Below are positions 1 to 16,268 of a stretch of 64,000 nucleotides of DNA, one piece after another. The position numbers were made by a program, and so were the translations under genes. Positions within the stretch are counted from its first letter, which is position 1. Each line of letters starts with the position of its first letter. The stretch covers positions 15,003,972 through 15,067,971 of the forward strand of contig JAAOOA010000060.1 of assembly GCA_012861695.1 (NCBI GenBank). The letters are read 5' to 3'. Source of the stretch: Trematomus loennbergii. Its lineage: Eukaryota; Chordata; Actinopteri; Perciformes; Nototheniidae. The notes beneath the pieces are model-generated. The model did no database searches, had not been told where the DNA came from, and was given only the letters and a program-made list of their open reading frames with translations.

Positions 1-299
1 CTCTGGTGGTTGACTAATCAGAACAGAGTGGCCAAGCTGACCAATCGGAGCACACTAGGCTCACAGGGAGGGGGGGGCAAGAGCTCCAACGAGCCGTTTA
101 GTGGAGAGAGTGAATACTGCTGAATACACATACTTTACAGAGATGCTGTATGCGAAACCAATGTGAGTTTGGAAAATTGCACAGTATAAATCTATTTTAG
201 TATACCTCAACAATGGAATTATGATCAGTGGAAATGGCCATGACATGGGTCCTTTAAAAGTAGCTAAAGCTGTTAAATACATTTAATGGATTACAATTA

Positions 300-787
300 C
301 ATTATTTCCCTTCATAATGTAGTGGAGTAGAAGTATAAAGTAACATACAATGTAAATTACCTAAACATTTTTACTTAAAGGTGGGGTAGGTAAGAGAAAC
401 CGGCTCGAGATACACTTTTTGTTATATTCCATGGAATGCTCTTAACATCCCGATAGCAATGAATATCTTAAGTGCTTTGACAAAAAATCCATAAAAATGT
501 CATCTGTGGAAGCCGTAGTACTGTAAAAAGCACGACCAATAATTTTAGCCGGCCCGGCTAAAATAAGTGGATGGCCTACCTGCCTGTCAGCCTTCCATCT
601 GTGCACAAACTTATCTCGTGCCCTCATTGGTCATGTGCGCGTTCGTGTGTGTTGGAGGAGGGGCTCTGTAAGGAAGTGGCAGATTATTTCCAAATTCTAG
701 CGCACTCGAGCTGGTTTCTCCAAAATTACCTACCCCACCTTTAACTACAGTACTTGAGCAAATGTACTTAGTTACTTTCCACCTCTG
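300..787 (-). mobile_element. ACTT-type teleost hAT-like repeat, split by MITE-A copy 1
   Basis: The left part contains GTAGTGGAGTAGAAGTATAA and the right part GTACTTGAGCAAATGTACTT and GTTACTTTCCACCTCTG. This is the same repeat as the better-preserved copy at 48951-49462, in the opposite orientation. The two parts are separated by MITE-A copy 1. The right end abuts the (CA)n tract at 811. Confidence 0.65.
379..740 (-). mobile_element. MITE-A copy 1 (TTAA target duplication)
   Basis: The element is 362 bp with near-perfect terminal inverted repeats starting AGGTGGGGTAGGTAA, flanked by TTAA on both sides (375-378 and 741-744). The interior has no coding capacity. It sits inside an older ACTT-type repeat whose sequence resumes after the second TTAA, so the insertion and its 4-bp duplication are visible directly. 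A TTAA duplication is typical of piggyBac-type transposition; that family assignment is inferred. Orientation is reverse relative to copies 2 and 3. Confidence 0.8.
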
Positions 788-807
788 CACTCACACATAC
801 CCATACC

Positions 808-966
<159 letters not shown>

Positions 967-1014
967 CCGGAAAGCCACTATAGAAGTCTTCTCTTTGTGT
1001 CTTTTTTGTTTGTT

Positions 1015-1395
1015 GATCCAATGCTGGTTAATATCCTGGAGGTTTGAGTGCGCTAGAATTTGAAAGTACGCAGCCGAAAAAAATCTCCCCCTTCCTTCAG
1101 ACTTCCTTACAGAGCCCCTCCTCCAACACACACGAACGCGCACATGACCAATGAGGGCACAAGATAAGTTTGTGCACAGATGGAAGGCTGACAGGCAGGT
1201 AGGCCATCCAGTTATTTTAGCCGGGCCGGCTCAGATGATTGGTCGTGCTTTTTACAGCGCCACGGCTTCCACAGATGAACATTTTTTATGTATTTATTGT
1301 CAAAGCATTTAATATATTCATTGCTATCGGGATGTTAAGAGCATTCCATGGAATATAACAAAAAGTGTTTCTGAAGTGAATTACCTACTCCACCT
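1015..1395 (+). mobile_element. MITE-A copy 2 (left terminal repeat eroded)
   Basis: From GAGTGCGCTAGAATTTGAAA onward it matches copies 1 and 3, including TTAGCCGGGCCGGC and TTCCATGGAATATAAC. It ends CCTACTCCACCT before TTAA (1396-1399). The left terminal repeat is largely lost, so the start is approximate. Together with copy 1 it forms an inverted pair around a (CA)n tract. Confidence 0.7.
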
Positions 1396-1399
1396 TTAA

Positions 1400-3837
1400 G
1401 CCTCAAAGAGCTACGTTTGAGGAAATGTTTGAGTTAAGGAAAAGTGTTTTAGCAAATCACAATCAGCTGTAGTGGTTGCTACTTGAATTTGCATCTCAAC
1501 CACAACCAAATGTTATATTTCTGGCTCTGAGTTTACACTCAAGTTTGCTTTAAAGTCTCTTTTGAGAAACAAGACATAATGAGATTGTAAATACATTCTC
1601 TACATTGGAAACAGTAGTTAACAAGATCATTTCACCACATTGGTCTATACAGAAGCTGCTCTGGAGCTTTATATCATATCACATAACCCAACGTGACAGA
1701 CAAAATGTGCTTTTGGACCAACATTGTTTATCCCATTCCTTGAACTTTCGCTCTTGTGTTTTTGACTAATTAAAGGCAACAAATGAAGCCCTTCAGTCAC
1801 AGCTTTCACTAACATAGTATTCCTTGCGCAATTCTCCAAAAAGAAGTTGTTCTAAACTAAATCTGGACAATAGATGGTTCAGGGAGGTTTGCATGTGTCA
1901 TTACCAGCATCTGTATTACAGGAAATGAGACGGAACAAATATCCAGTTCTTGAGAAGTGAGGAGTAAACACAGATGTTGATCAATCTCTAACTGCTTTTT
2001 TCTCATGGAAGAAGTGCTTCGTTCTGTTAGATGCCTTATTTTATGATAAACTGCTTTAAAAACAGACATAAAGAATACAATATCATTGATATGACTAACA
2101 ATGCATTGCTGTATGCTATTTGTACACCACTAAATGTTTAGAATGGGCGCCATGTATATTTAGACTGTAGAAAGGAAGAATAATGTGAAAAGACGGTTCC
2201 ATTATAGCAAAGATGTCTCGAACTTCAAACCTTCAGTGATAAATACAAATACTTTTGACTGTTAATCGTGCTTCGCTTCAGTGTAAACATCCCCCTTTTA
2301 ATTCCTTTTGGGAATTCAGTGGAGTTTTATTTCAGGACAAAAAACTGGCTGCTACTCTTTTTTGGCCACTCAGCTATTTTACAGGAGACCCATTAACTGG
2401 TATTATAGGTCCACTCCTCTCAGTATCACCAATTTACGACCCGCCTGTGAAAACATGACAGGACTTTCTCTCTCCTCCTTCTTCTTCCTTTAAACAGAGG
2501 GATAACAAGAGCAGAGCTTTACTCGCCCATTGAAGTCAGGGAGATGGTTCCCAGATGGAAGAAAGTTATAAATCTTCACTCCAAATGTGACGTGACGGAT
2601 CAAAGTCCACACGTCGCTGGTACAGGTTGGTCAAAGGTTCCTCCTTGATCCCAGTGCTGAATAAAAACAATGATTGTATACCCATTGGAATGAAAACATG
2701 ACGGGCATCACAGCAGTTTGCAGATGTACGTAGACATAGATTTGAAACTTGACCAGTGAACGCCAGCTAATAGAGCTTTTTATCTTATCTTTAACTCAAA
2801 TTGACACCTTTCAAAAGATCATGTTTTACATCACTTTGACAGTTTGGCACTTTGTCAAACATATCTTCAGCTCACACTTGAAGTATTCCCTGTGAGTCAG
2901 CGAGCATCCTTCTTTAAACTGACAGATTCTCCCGACCTAATGAGACAGATATTAGTATTATATGATGTTGTAAATCTCTGTGCTAACAACTGAAATGGCA
3001 TAACATGCATCATGCTTAGTCAATTCTCAATTGCATCACAGAGCTACTAGTGCATGTAGTATAGCAAGGAGTCAAGTTAGTAATGATTAGTATTTTTATA
3101 TTTCATCATCTCAAAATAGACAAGAATTAAAGAAAAGATCTCCCGAGAATTACAATTTGTATACGTTTTGGCCTGACAGAGATCTTTGTCAGGCAGTTAA
3201 AATGACCCTTTAAAGCATAGAAAACAATACATACACAAAAACCTTACCATTGTCACCCACATTATTGAGAAAAACTCATTTTTTTACTTTGACGAATCAG
3301 AGCAGAGCTGAACGAGGCTCTCTGATCCTCCCACATTGGGATAAAACATGCTTCTATGAAAGCGAACTCAGACAAATCATGATCAATATTAAACAGGCCT
3401 ATAGTAAATACAATCTAAAAAATCACTTGAATCTTGTAAACTACTACAACATATATAGAAAAAGACTATTAATTTTAAGAATATAAAAAGATGCAAAGTG
3501 AAATGAGGTGAATTCCATGAAGCATGAAAATGGCTTTGGTCATTCAAAGCTTTATCTCTGGCGATGCTAGATTGGTCCACAGCCTAAGGAAAATAAAAGC
3601 TAAGTCCAGCCCATAATGATCTTTCCTTTTGAAATCAATGAGAGTAGGGGCTAGTATTACTCTTGTGAGACGAGCAGACGTTAACACTTCTGGACTGTTT
3701 GTATCGATCAGAGATATCGTCTGCGCTGCTTTTAAGTGCCAAATTCTCTTGGGTATGAAACAATGATGAATAGATCATGTGGATGTGAGCAGACAAGGCT
3801 CTTATGGAGAGGCACACTGACTTAATGTGCACTCATT

Positions 3838-3840
<3 letters not shown>
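1400..3840. other. Intergenic; nothing recognised
   Basis: No coding-like ORF or clear repeat was found. The only structure noted is an 8-bp hairpin, GCCTGACA at 3171-3178 with its complement at 3187-3194. Confidence 0.5.
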
Positions 3841-3886
<46 letters not shown>

Positions 3887-3890
3887 CACA

Positions 3891-3956
<66 letters not shown>

Positions 3957-3993
3957 CACACACACACGCACACACACGCACACACACACACAC
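3841..3993. repeat. (CA)n microsatellite, about 153 bp
   Basis: An AC array interrupted by AACACACC near 3885-3892, AACACAC near 3954-3960, and two GCAC substitutions near its right end. Confidence 0.97.
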
Positions 3994-5868
3994 CATTCCA
4001 TTCTCTCTCACCTCTCTGTGCACCTAACACCCATCTTGAAAGATGCCGATGGACTGGGCGCGCTGTGTTTGAAGTGTGTGAGGGGGGGGTTGTCCGGCTG
4101 GGTCATTGTCCACTGACACACACACACTCTGACCTTCGGTGCCGGCCCGGGGCCGAAGACCCTGCTGAATAAAAGAGCAGATGGTTGAGAATTGGCTTCA
4201 ATGGAAACTGTGAATGAAAAGAAAAATAGTGAGAGGGACAGAAGAGAAAAGATGAAAGATGCCTAAAGAGACAGGCAGGTGTGTGTGAATGTGTGTGTGC
4301 AGTTTTGTTCCAATTGTGTGTATCTTGAAAGTGTTTGCTATAGTCTGTATCATATCAGGGTATCTCTCTGAATCTGTAGCTCCCTCAACAGGCGATAAAG
4401 CTTGCAAAATGAAACTTAATACAACAGGAACAATAGTATTTATGCAGCAGGCACACATTCCCAGAAACATGCAGGCCACACACAAGCCTTCACCAGATCT
4501 GGTGCTGTGTGACACTCAACTCCCTACAGAGGAATACTGTGTGAGACATCTGCCTCTATGGGATTTAGGGTACACTACTTCATTTTATTTGTTTAAGATT
4601 AACTGCAGATGTTACTCCACTCAACAAAGTTTATTATTATGACACTTTAAGCATCATACTCTATGCAATTATGTCTATTGGTGGGTGGATTTGATATTCA
4701 ATAGCTTGCAATATGTGCCATGCCACTTTTAAATGACAAAATGCAACCTTAATGACTCTCAGTGTTCTTTCAAGAAATCAGTCCGGATTTGCCTCTATGG
4801 TTTTCCTACAAAAAGCAACGTATTAGGTAGGTTAAAGGAGATGTATTTTCAAACCCATAACAAATAACAAAATCTCCATAACGGTGTTTCATGTCAAGAA
4901 GGACATACCGTAAGGACCATTCCCTTGCCCCATCCTCGTTCCTTTACTCAGCAACTTCTATAAAAGGATCTTAAAAACTAAGTTTCCATTAGACTTTCTA
5001 ATGTGAAGCCCAAGAGTGCAGAGCCTCAGATGATAAAATATGCTCAAAATAGTGGTCAGCACTGACCTTGGGTCTGCCTATTGGTACAATGTTTCCATTG
5101 CTTTGGCAATACTCAGGGGGAATCTGGGTTCCCATAACTCAGTTAAAAAACATGAGTGCTAGTGAGATGATGATGCAAAAGAACAATCTGCTGTTTAGAG
5201 TTGTTATTAGTTGATGAGCCTGAAATGACCAAATGAGATTGGAGAAAGTACCACCAAACAACTAATTGTATGGTTCTTTCACCATTTACAGGCTTTCGCA
5301 CCACAACTTAAGCCGCTTATTTAAATTCATCACGACAAGAAAGAAGGGCTGGAGAATAGGAGAGGAGAGTGGGACACCTGGTTTGTTTTCACATCTTTGA
5401 CTAAATCAACAGTCGGCCATCTGTTGACAGCTCGAGTCACCATAGTGGAGGCTGAGGTTACAAGGCTGAGAGGAGGAAGAAGGGTGAAGGGCCGATGTGA
5501 AATTGATCGCTGATGTGTGAGTGCGTGTTTTAAAGTGTTCGCTCTATCAACACATGTTTGTCACTTATACAACACCTCATAATTTGATCGTAAAAAAATA
5601 AATAAAGTCTACATTTTTGATAGCAGGATTTTAGCAGATCAATTCGAAGGGATACCAAGGAAAAGCGGAGGTTCAGGTCAAACACCATGAATACATTGGG
5701 GGATGAGTTTGCTCAATGCAGCCTCGAAAACAAACACACCAGAAAACACTTGACATGTTTCAACATCCGATTGTCAACATGTCAGCTGTGTCCGAGGCCA
5801 TCGGAAAACATTCTGAAGCGTCAGTGAATCACCAAATTGTTTACTGTGGGGATCGTGAGCAAAGAGTG

Positions 5869-5871
<3 letters not shown>
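3994..5871. other. Intergenic; nothing recognised
   Basis: Short chance ORFs only. A (CA)-like stretch lies at 4115-4127. No splice-bounded coding segment was seen. Confidence 0.5.
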
Positions 5872-5917
<46 letters not shown>

Positions 5918-5943
5918 TGTGTGTGTGTGTGGTGTGTGTGTGT
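5872..5943. repeat. (TG)n microsatellite, about 70 bp
   Basis: A GT array with two GG interruptions about 20 bp apart (near 5910 and 5930). Confidence 0.95.
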
Positions 5944-8038
<2,095 letters not shown>

Positions 8039-8144
8039 GGGATCTGTTTCTCGCTCTGAGCGATTTCTCATTATGTGGCCCCAAAACACCTCCAAGCAGA
8101 CAACTAAGATTAGCTACTGATGAATAGCTAAACACAGCCTGTAT

Positions 8145-8306
<162 letters not shown>

Positions 8307-8758
8307 AGAGAGAGAAAGGGAAAGAAATACAGAATATAACAGTTTAAATCTGGACTGACTGATGAGGCACAACAAAGAAAATAGAGAACAAAATGACGGT
8401 GCTGTAGAGGAATTAGAATAAGGGGACAGCTGGGACTTTAAACTCAGGATCAGTCATTAGAGAGAGGAAAGAGAGAGTGATGGAGTGATGCAGTGAGAGA
8501 GAGATGGTGCTGCTGTCTTCGATGGTGGCGACTCATGATTAGCTGAGGAAGCTTTAGTTCCTTTTACCGCCCAGGTCAACCCTTCTGGTGAACAGGAGGA
8601 TGACGGTAGGCAGCCGTGGATTGGCTGATCTGAACTGTTTTTCATGATATACTGTATATGTTTCAAGTGGATTCTTGTCAACCAATTGGTATGTTTTCTT
8701 CTCATTTTGAGCGTAAATTGTTTGTTTTGATTAAATGTGGGCCAGTTCAGCCTTCTAT

Positions 8759-8818
8759 AGGGATATAGAATGGACTGCAGGCTGGATTTGAACCTGCGTC
8801 CATCACAGCAGGGACCCA
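8759..8818 (-). mobile_element. tRNA-derived SINE fragment
   Basis: On the minus strand GGTTCAAATCC (8784-8794) matches the RNA polymerase III B box. It is flanked by GCAGG and AGCCTGC, a T-arm-like context. No A box and no complete tRNA fold were found, so this is a SINE scrap and not a tRNA gene. Confidence 0.45.
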
Positions 8819-11800
8819 GTTATTTTTGAGTACTGATTTTATGCAGACTGATAATACAATTGAAATTAAAATGAAAAAGTTGACAATGTTGGGGTTGCTT
8901 GTAGTGATGATAGAGAGTAATCACCTGAACCTGCAGCTGTCCTCAGCTAAACAGAGGTCTATAGTGATATTCAGCTTTCGACCTTCAACTTCACTGTTTG
9001 GGTTCACTCTCACTGCTGTTGTCATTTTTTGGCAAGCGGCTGAACATGTTGATGTTATATGGTTTCATCCCCGCTTCATTGTTTTCCATAGAACATATTT
9101 ATTTTTAATGTTAATGTGTTATGTTTTAACTACATTTGCACATTCTGATTTTTAAAATAAAATATACTTTTGAGTGACAAAAATAACCCTGAATATCATC
9201 ATCTCTCAAATGCAGGCCTTATCAGTCAGTTATAGAAAGTTATTTGCGAGTCATCTAAACAGACTCCATATCTCTCCGCTGTGTAAACTCAGCTGGTGTG
9301 GAATGTGCAGCAGTGTTGGTTAATCTTCTCCAGACCTGTCCTTTATAACCCTGTCAAGACCTTTATAATCCTTTAATAACCTCTGTCCAGAACCCACTTT
9401 ATGGCCTTAATCGTGATGTCTGAGGTCAATCCACTTAGCACCAATCTCCACTCAAACACTTCCTCTTCACTTCCTCTTTCATCTGCCCATCACAAGGGCA
9501 TAAAAAGAAAAGCACTGCTCGTTTTTACTTATCAGATATCTGGCCTTGTAAAGTATTTCATTTGTATACAAAGATCCCTGGTTACCGATGTTTACCAAGA
9601 ATCCTTCTAAAATGTAAACCAGGGTATTTAAAGTTGCCACACGGCCGGTGAAATATGTAAAAATAGAACCAATTGGACCCTAAACACTCAAAAGAGTGTA
9701 TGCTCCCCTGCTTTTCACAATCATGTGTTTGGACGTCTGTTAATATTGTAAATCCGCCATACATAGTGATTCAACTCAAGATGAATGTGGCAATTGCTAT
9801 AAAATAAGCAATAGATTTCTCACTTTATGTAATGTTTGCTTAAATCAGCGGAGGGCTTCAGTGATTAGCATTAGGACGCTGCTTTGGCAATTTTACATTT
9901 ACTCACCAGCTGCACTAGATCCCGTAAAAAAAACACAATTATTTATTTAATCTTTTTCCTCTGCCAAAAACATGTTGTCTGTGATTGGCTTTAACTCAAA
10001 ACAATCAGGGGTTTCTTTAACTGCTCCAAGTTAGTTTGAGGATCATTTGAAACATCAACAAAAGAGGTTTAACGCTGTGCTTACAGAGAGAGGACAGACA
10101 TAATAACTACATAAATTAACAGATTCCCTGCTGGTACAAGATGATAGATTTAAAAGATCAATGTATTCTTGGCGTAAATATTGTAGCCGTTGGGACCTTC
10201 TAGACACTGAATGGGTGACTGCATGGTTTTTTCCAAAAAGGCTATTCAATGTTTTGGTAATGAACTCTCCAAATACCTTCGGTCAGAGAAAACTCCCCCA
10301 GGCATCTGTTAAACACAACATTTACGTCCAAAACAGCTCATGCCCGCCAGCTCGGGGGAAAGACGTGCACCCAAACAAAACCAAATATAAACGTCTCAAT
10401 CGCTTTGTCAATCTGTTTGAGTTTAGACTCAGAGTGTTGGGAGTCTCGTCATGCCTCCATGAGTCTGAGGATTAAGGGGTCTGTTGGCATATAGGCTGTA
10501 CTCCTATAGTCTTCTATACTCTCCTTCTTTACACCTCTTTAAAGGCTTGTTTACTTGGAGCTGAAATCCCCCCGTCACTTGCTTCCTCTAAGTTATTCTC
10601 TGACATCCTCGATTACCATTTTGCTGCCAGTGTTCCTCCTTTTCCTGCTTGATAACTCAATAGACACACCTGCCAAAAAAAACATGCTTCAGGCAATTTT
10701 ATTTTTTCAAAGAACACATATCAAATTTGTATCTCTTATTTGTTCTGCAAAGGTTTTTCATTTCTAAATCCAAGGTTTAGATATAAAAAAAATACATCTG
10801 AATAGAGTCCCAGTTTACATAATCGGCATCCACAAGAGACGGAGGAAAGGAAACACAGATTTTTTGAAGACGGTAGACCAAAACCGAGTTCTCAAACTAG
10901 TGAGTGAAGCACTTACGGCCTATTTCAATGTCTGTTCTACTCTCATTCTGTTTCTATGGATTAAACACAGGGCTAGTTGGTAAATTGTTGCTAACAGCTG
11001 ACACACTAGCTAGCTGGCAACATGCTAGCACTAGTCAAGCACAAAAAGTTCTCTGGTTCTTTCAATTGTCTCCGTACTGTGCAGTATTTTATCCCCTGAC
11101 ATTTTGCTCAAAGGACTGTTGGTCATTTCATTGAATTGAATGATAAGACTGAGAGTTAGTTAGTTAGTTGAGGGCGTACGTTTCAATGAGTATAACATCA
11201 GTGGGCTTAATCTGTAGATGGGTGATTTCTACATGTTGACCCAGTGAAACATACTTTCATAATTTGACCCAGGGGGACAAATAACATTGCATTAAACACT
11301 TTGTAATGTCACGTAATGTGTCACATTAAGATGGTATTAAGCTGAAGAGTGTAGGACAGTACGGCTAGGCATCAAGGCTTGTTAGCTAGGGCTGCAAACC
11401 GGGAGAAGTTTATTCTGCAAAAAAGCAGGAATAAGTGGATGTAGCAACAGAGCTAATAAATTACAAATGCTTCCTTCACTATGGACTATCCCAACTCTAT
11501 GTGCCCTGATATGTCAGCACTTTTAAGGCAGCTTGCTATTGGTTAGGGGTGCACAGCAGAGTCATAATATTATCACACAATTATTTAAGTCTAAAATAAC
11601 CTTATATTGCTCATATTTAAGTTTCATAGCCTTCATTTCACAAACTAAGACTGTCAGTTAGGAAATATGTTTCGTAAGTCTTACACAAACATGATGACAC
11701 ATGTTGAGTGATTGTTGAGATGACTACACATCAGCATGAGTATCCGAAGAGAGTCAACAAGGAGCACTTCACCACACAGAACAACAAACTGAAGCCCAGG

Positions 11801-14800
11801 GTTTTCGGTGTAGCACTGACCCTATGACTTCCAGAGACAAAAACCCTGGCCTCTATAGAAACCACTCTATAGGATGTTAGTTTTGTGAAGTCTCCAGGCA
11901 AATCGCAAACAGGAGTCCTCTTTTGCCCTCCTTTTCACTCCACGTTTTTACTTCACACAAACGGACAGCCATCATTCAAAACCCATCTCGTTCCAGTGGC
12001 CGACCCACAAAGGCTGAGAAGCTGCCATTGAGGAAGACGACATTTGTATAGAGGGAGAGTTTTCATGTTTCTAAGTCCATGGTCAACCTTTGGGCACTGG
12101 ACTGTGAATGAGCCTTTTGGTGATGTTCAAGCTTTTGATGAATGTCATTAAGAAGGTCTTGAGAAACACCAAGGCCCGAAGGCCACCTCTGTTCACCCTT
12201 TAATGATTTATCTTCATGCTTCCCCTCCCTTAAATTACCACCCTCTCTGTTTTGTACCTTAGAAATACCAACTGGAATTAAGGTACCACATGCACAGTGT
12301 GTCCTTCTAAAAAACATGCTTCAGCTTTGGAGTAACACTTCAAATGTGCTGATTCTGTTTGGAAAATGATATGAGAAACACAGCTGCAGCAGCATTTTGA
12401 GGACCTTTTGAGCAGGGCAACAAAGAAGCAAAGAGCATCTCAGTGAAAACCTTTAAGAAGCATGACATCCTGCTGTTTTTGCAGAGCAGAGGGATCTTCC
12501 TGGCAGTATTTTTACTTCTAGCCTTTCATATACATTGCGAGTGTGAAAACCAGTTTTTAGCTGGCTCACAGAGAACTTGAGAAGGGGTGCTTTTGCGCTC
12601 TAGGCACCTTACATTTATCCACCAGGATTACCTTGCGTTCCCCAAGTTCCCCAAAACTTTGCAGTGTTTTCCAGTCGAAAGAAAACATGATCCGGTCTTT
12701 CAGTCCTGTTATGAGAGGTGAAAAGGTTTATGCACACCCGGATACCAACTTTTTTACTTTGGTGTTGGCAAAGATTAAAGAAACGAGATACAGCATAGCT
12801 TTTCAAGTACTGGAATGCAGATCAACTACTGCTGCTTTTCATTATCAATCTTCTTGTCTAACTCTCGGCAATAAAACATACTTCTGTTTTTCCCTTAAAG
12901 TCATTTTTTCTTTCCTACGTTGTGAGGTGATTGTCGGCAGCTGACTCTCAACTTTCGAAAAGAGGCCTACAGTATAATGTTGAGAAATAGTAACACAAAA
13001 ATTGCATATTTTGCATTAAAAAGACTATACATTTGGAGAATATTTACGGTAACTAACTCAGGCTTTGAAAGTGCAGGCTGCTAATATTATGTTTTACATT
13101 TATAACCAATATATGTTATGAGACTGACAGTTCTGATTTTAAGTGGACACGAATGCCCTGGTCTCAGTCTCAGTTTCCCTCCATCTGCTTTGCAGATCGA
13201 TGTAAACCAATCCTTTTTTGTGAGAGAGATTTATAGGCAGTTTAAACAAACCATCACTTCACTCAACACCTCATATTCTAAACAAACCTCTTCAGTTCTC
13301 AAACCGCTTCTCACTTTTCTGTCTATTTCAATCCCCCTTTTCCCAATGTACCTTTTAATATTGTTTTTTTCTCTCTCCCTCTCTCTATAACTATCAGGTC
13401 TCCAGCATGTATATGAACCAGTATCTCTCAGGTCAACAGCTCTATCTTTTCCTCTCAGCGAGTCCGTCTGAGTGTCGTCTCAGATTGCTGTACCATCGCT
13501 AACAGACTATATGATCCTTGAGGAAACGCAACACCTGCCTGGATCTCCTTTCATGTCTCTTTCTCTTACATGGTTCTTGAAGTGAAATTGTGCCAGGAAA
13601 AAAACATTTTAAATGTCTTCTCCTATTGCCATAATTCAACAAATACCTTTCTATTGCTTTCACACACACAATGTCTAGCCGTCTGATTATCTTTTGTAGA
13701 ATATATGGTTGATTATCATGAGAACAGTTTCAATATGTACCCTGTTTTATTCCCGTAGCTAATTCCCCTTTCTTGTCTTTTCCATTTTTTCTGACTTGCT
13801 TTGTTTCTCTCATTTGTCACCCCTCTCATCTGGCCACTAATCCACACAGCTGATAAGATCGACTCTGATTGGATAGTGAATGAGTTACCAGTACTCCATC
13901 TTCTGACCCCCTGCAGGCAGTAAATAGGACCAGATGACTCTAAGATGAGAGTTATGGTCCACTTAGAGGGGGCAAAGGGTCAGGCTCTGGGACACACATC
14001 AGCATTTAGTGAAAGTGTTACTATGTGCTTGGCATGTGTTTATCATGGATTTAGTTAATGTATTACTGGATTCTGTTCTGACAGTTGAGGTGCTGTGGTA
14101 CCACAGGCAGCTGTGTTTTACATGCGGGATAAAATGTTGGTATTTCAAACGCAGTAGAGCAGCGTGTACTTTAAAATATGTATTGTGTTGAAAAGCAAAA
14201 ATGTCTAATGTCCTGACGTGTTGAAAGCGACACATCGTTTTTAAATATAGATGTATTTTTGAAATATGAAGCTCTCAAAACTGAGAAGCTGTTGTCAACA
14301 CAGGCATATGTTTTTTTTGCAATTCTCCCATTATGAGATATACATTTTTTTCAAGTCAGTTATTTTACAAGCTTAAGTCAATTGCAATTGGATACATCTT
14401 TAAAATATGTATTTAAATAATTGGTTTCAGTTTTTTCAGCAATTCTAATACAACAAAGATTTAAATAAGGATGATTAAATATCCAAACACTTTACCTTTT
14501 CTAATGGCTCAAGATAAATGTTCCAGGTTGCATTTAAGCAAATGCATGTTTACTATGGTATAACCTTTACCCAGTCACATCTGTCTGTAAACCAGTGTAA
14601 TCATTAAAAAAGGGTTATTAAGATTTGGGTTAAATTGTGATTGTGCTCTAACTTAGTTAAACCTGGGCCATGTACATTTAAAGTCTTTCCTCCATTATTT
14701 GAATGTAAAATGTAACGTAATGTAAAACATATAATTGCACAGTAAGTGCATCACATTTTTCGTTCGTGTTTTCTCCTGCATTGTATTGCACAGACATGAG

Positions 14801-16136
14801 GTAGAGACCTCCAGACAGCATCTGGAGGCATGGCTGCTTCACAGAGCAGGTCTATTTATAATATGTCCTATATAAACAATATGCTCTTCTTGTGTATATC
14901 AATACAGTCACATAAAAAAGAGACCGGATATGTTTGCATAATTGCATGCATGTCTGTCAACACACACTGTTGAATATGGACTAATCACACCTCTGTTCTT
15001 GGGGAGATTGAATTGAATGTGCAAGAAATAGTCCCTCAGTTGAGGCCTGTACATATTTTTACAGCTGCACAGAGAATAAGGGAACATGCAAGACTAAAAC
15101 AACTTCCACATTAAATCACTGCTCTGCTGAACGTCTAGAACAAGGTCTTCTGATATTCAAATTAAATGAAATTGTTCACAAAGAGAAACAGATGAAAGGA
15201 CTTCCCATATGAGCTCCAGCTGAGAGTGTGTAATCTGTCATCATTTCTTAGCTGTGATCATGTTTATTATCAAAATAATATGTTACATATTTTAATCCTT
15301 TTCCTCATCCAATCTCTGACATATTATTTACATCTATGACTTATGGTCTGAAACTTATTTGATAAAATACCTAAGAAGCTAGTTAATTTTAGATTTGAAC
15401 TTTGTTTAATTGTATGTAGTGAGGTTTTGCAAATAATCAAAGAAAATGTATACCCACCAGTTGCAGTTGTGTTTGTTCAGGCTTAAGAGAACATGTTTAA
15501 AATATATAATTTGATGCTTCAGTCCCCTGTTTTAACACAGTTCATTAACGTAAAAGGTCTCAATGGAGCATACAATTAAGCAAAATGTTAAAAGATAAAT
15601 TGTAACTCATTAAACCAAAGTTTATCCACACCTTGTTAACAGTTTAAAACAAGTTGCTGGCTGACATCGATTAACTTAATAAATCTAATATGATGCACGT
15701 GTGTGGCAGTGGCTGTTATTAAGTGAGTTAGGTGCTTCAGGGACAAAGTTCGACACCAAAATGTACTCAACATTTTTTCCATACACCATATTCATTTAAT
15801 ATTTAGCTTAATAGATACATTTGATCTTGACAACAACACGACAAAGATTTTGACGCTATAAAAAGTTAGACAATAATGAACTTACTTCAGGCTAAGGCTG
15901 TTGGACGTATCATCTAATACTGTTAATACTGTAAGTAAATCCACATTTCTTTTGTGAAAGAATGCAGGAAAAGGTCATAGCTGTCAATATAATGAACACA
16001 ATTCTTTATCTGGCGTTATCTGAATATCTGGCATGTTTACATCTGGCAGATTTGGTTTTTCACTGTGACTGAATGTGAAACTAGATTAAACTGAAAAGGA
16101 ACTCAAGGTCGTTCCATATGTGAAAAATAATGTGTG
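8819..16136. other. Intergenic; nothing recognised
   Basis: Seven kilobases of AT-rich sequence with only short chance ORFs. Small simple repeats include a GTTA run near 11157-11172 and GCTAGC-rich sequence near 11000-11035. No exon with matching splice signals was seen. Confidence 0.45.
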
Positions 16137-16268
16137 TATGTGCCATACGGATCAGCTCCAAAACAGGATGTTTCTTGGCCGATGCTTCAGCCTTCAACCA
16201 AGTTTCATGAATATTGCGCCAGAACATTTTTTGTAATCATTCTGAGAAACAGACAAACCAAAACACAA
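16137..16268 (+). mobile_element. RTE-type LINE 3'-end remnant
   Basis: GGATGTTTCTTGGCCGATGC, ACCAAGTTTCATGAAT and GAGAAACAGACAAACCA resemble the 3' untranslated end of RTE-type non-LTR elements common in fish. The family is judged from remembered consensus motifs, so confidence is moderate. Confidence 0.4.

Noticed and set aside
3171..3194. 8-bp hairpin GCCTGACA…TGTCAGGC as a terminator or regulatory site
   Set aside because: Short stem in intergenic DNA; expected by chance or from an old repeat.
8784..8794. Possible tRNA gene from a B box (also 63118-63128)
   Set aside because: No A box and no acceptor or anticodon arms; SINE scraps fit better.
8826..9155. 109-codon ORF with hydrophobic stretches
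   Set aside because: Hydrophobicity follows from T-rich sequence; no other coding sign.
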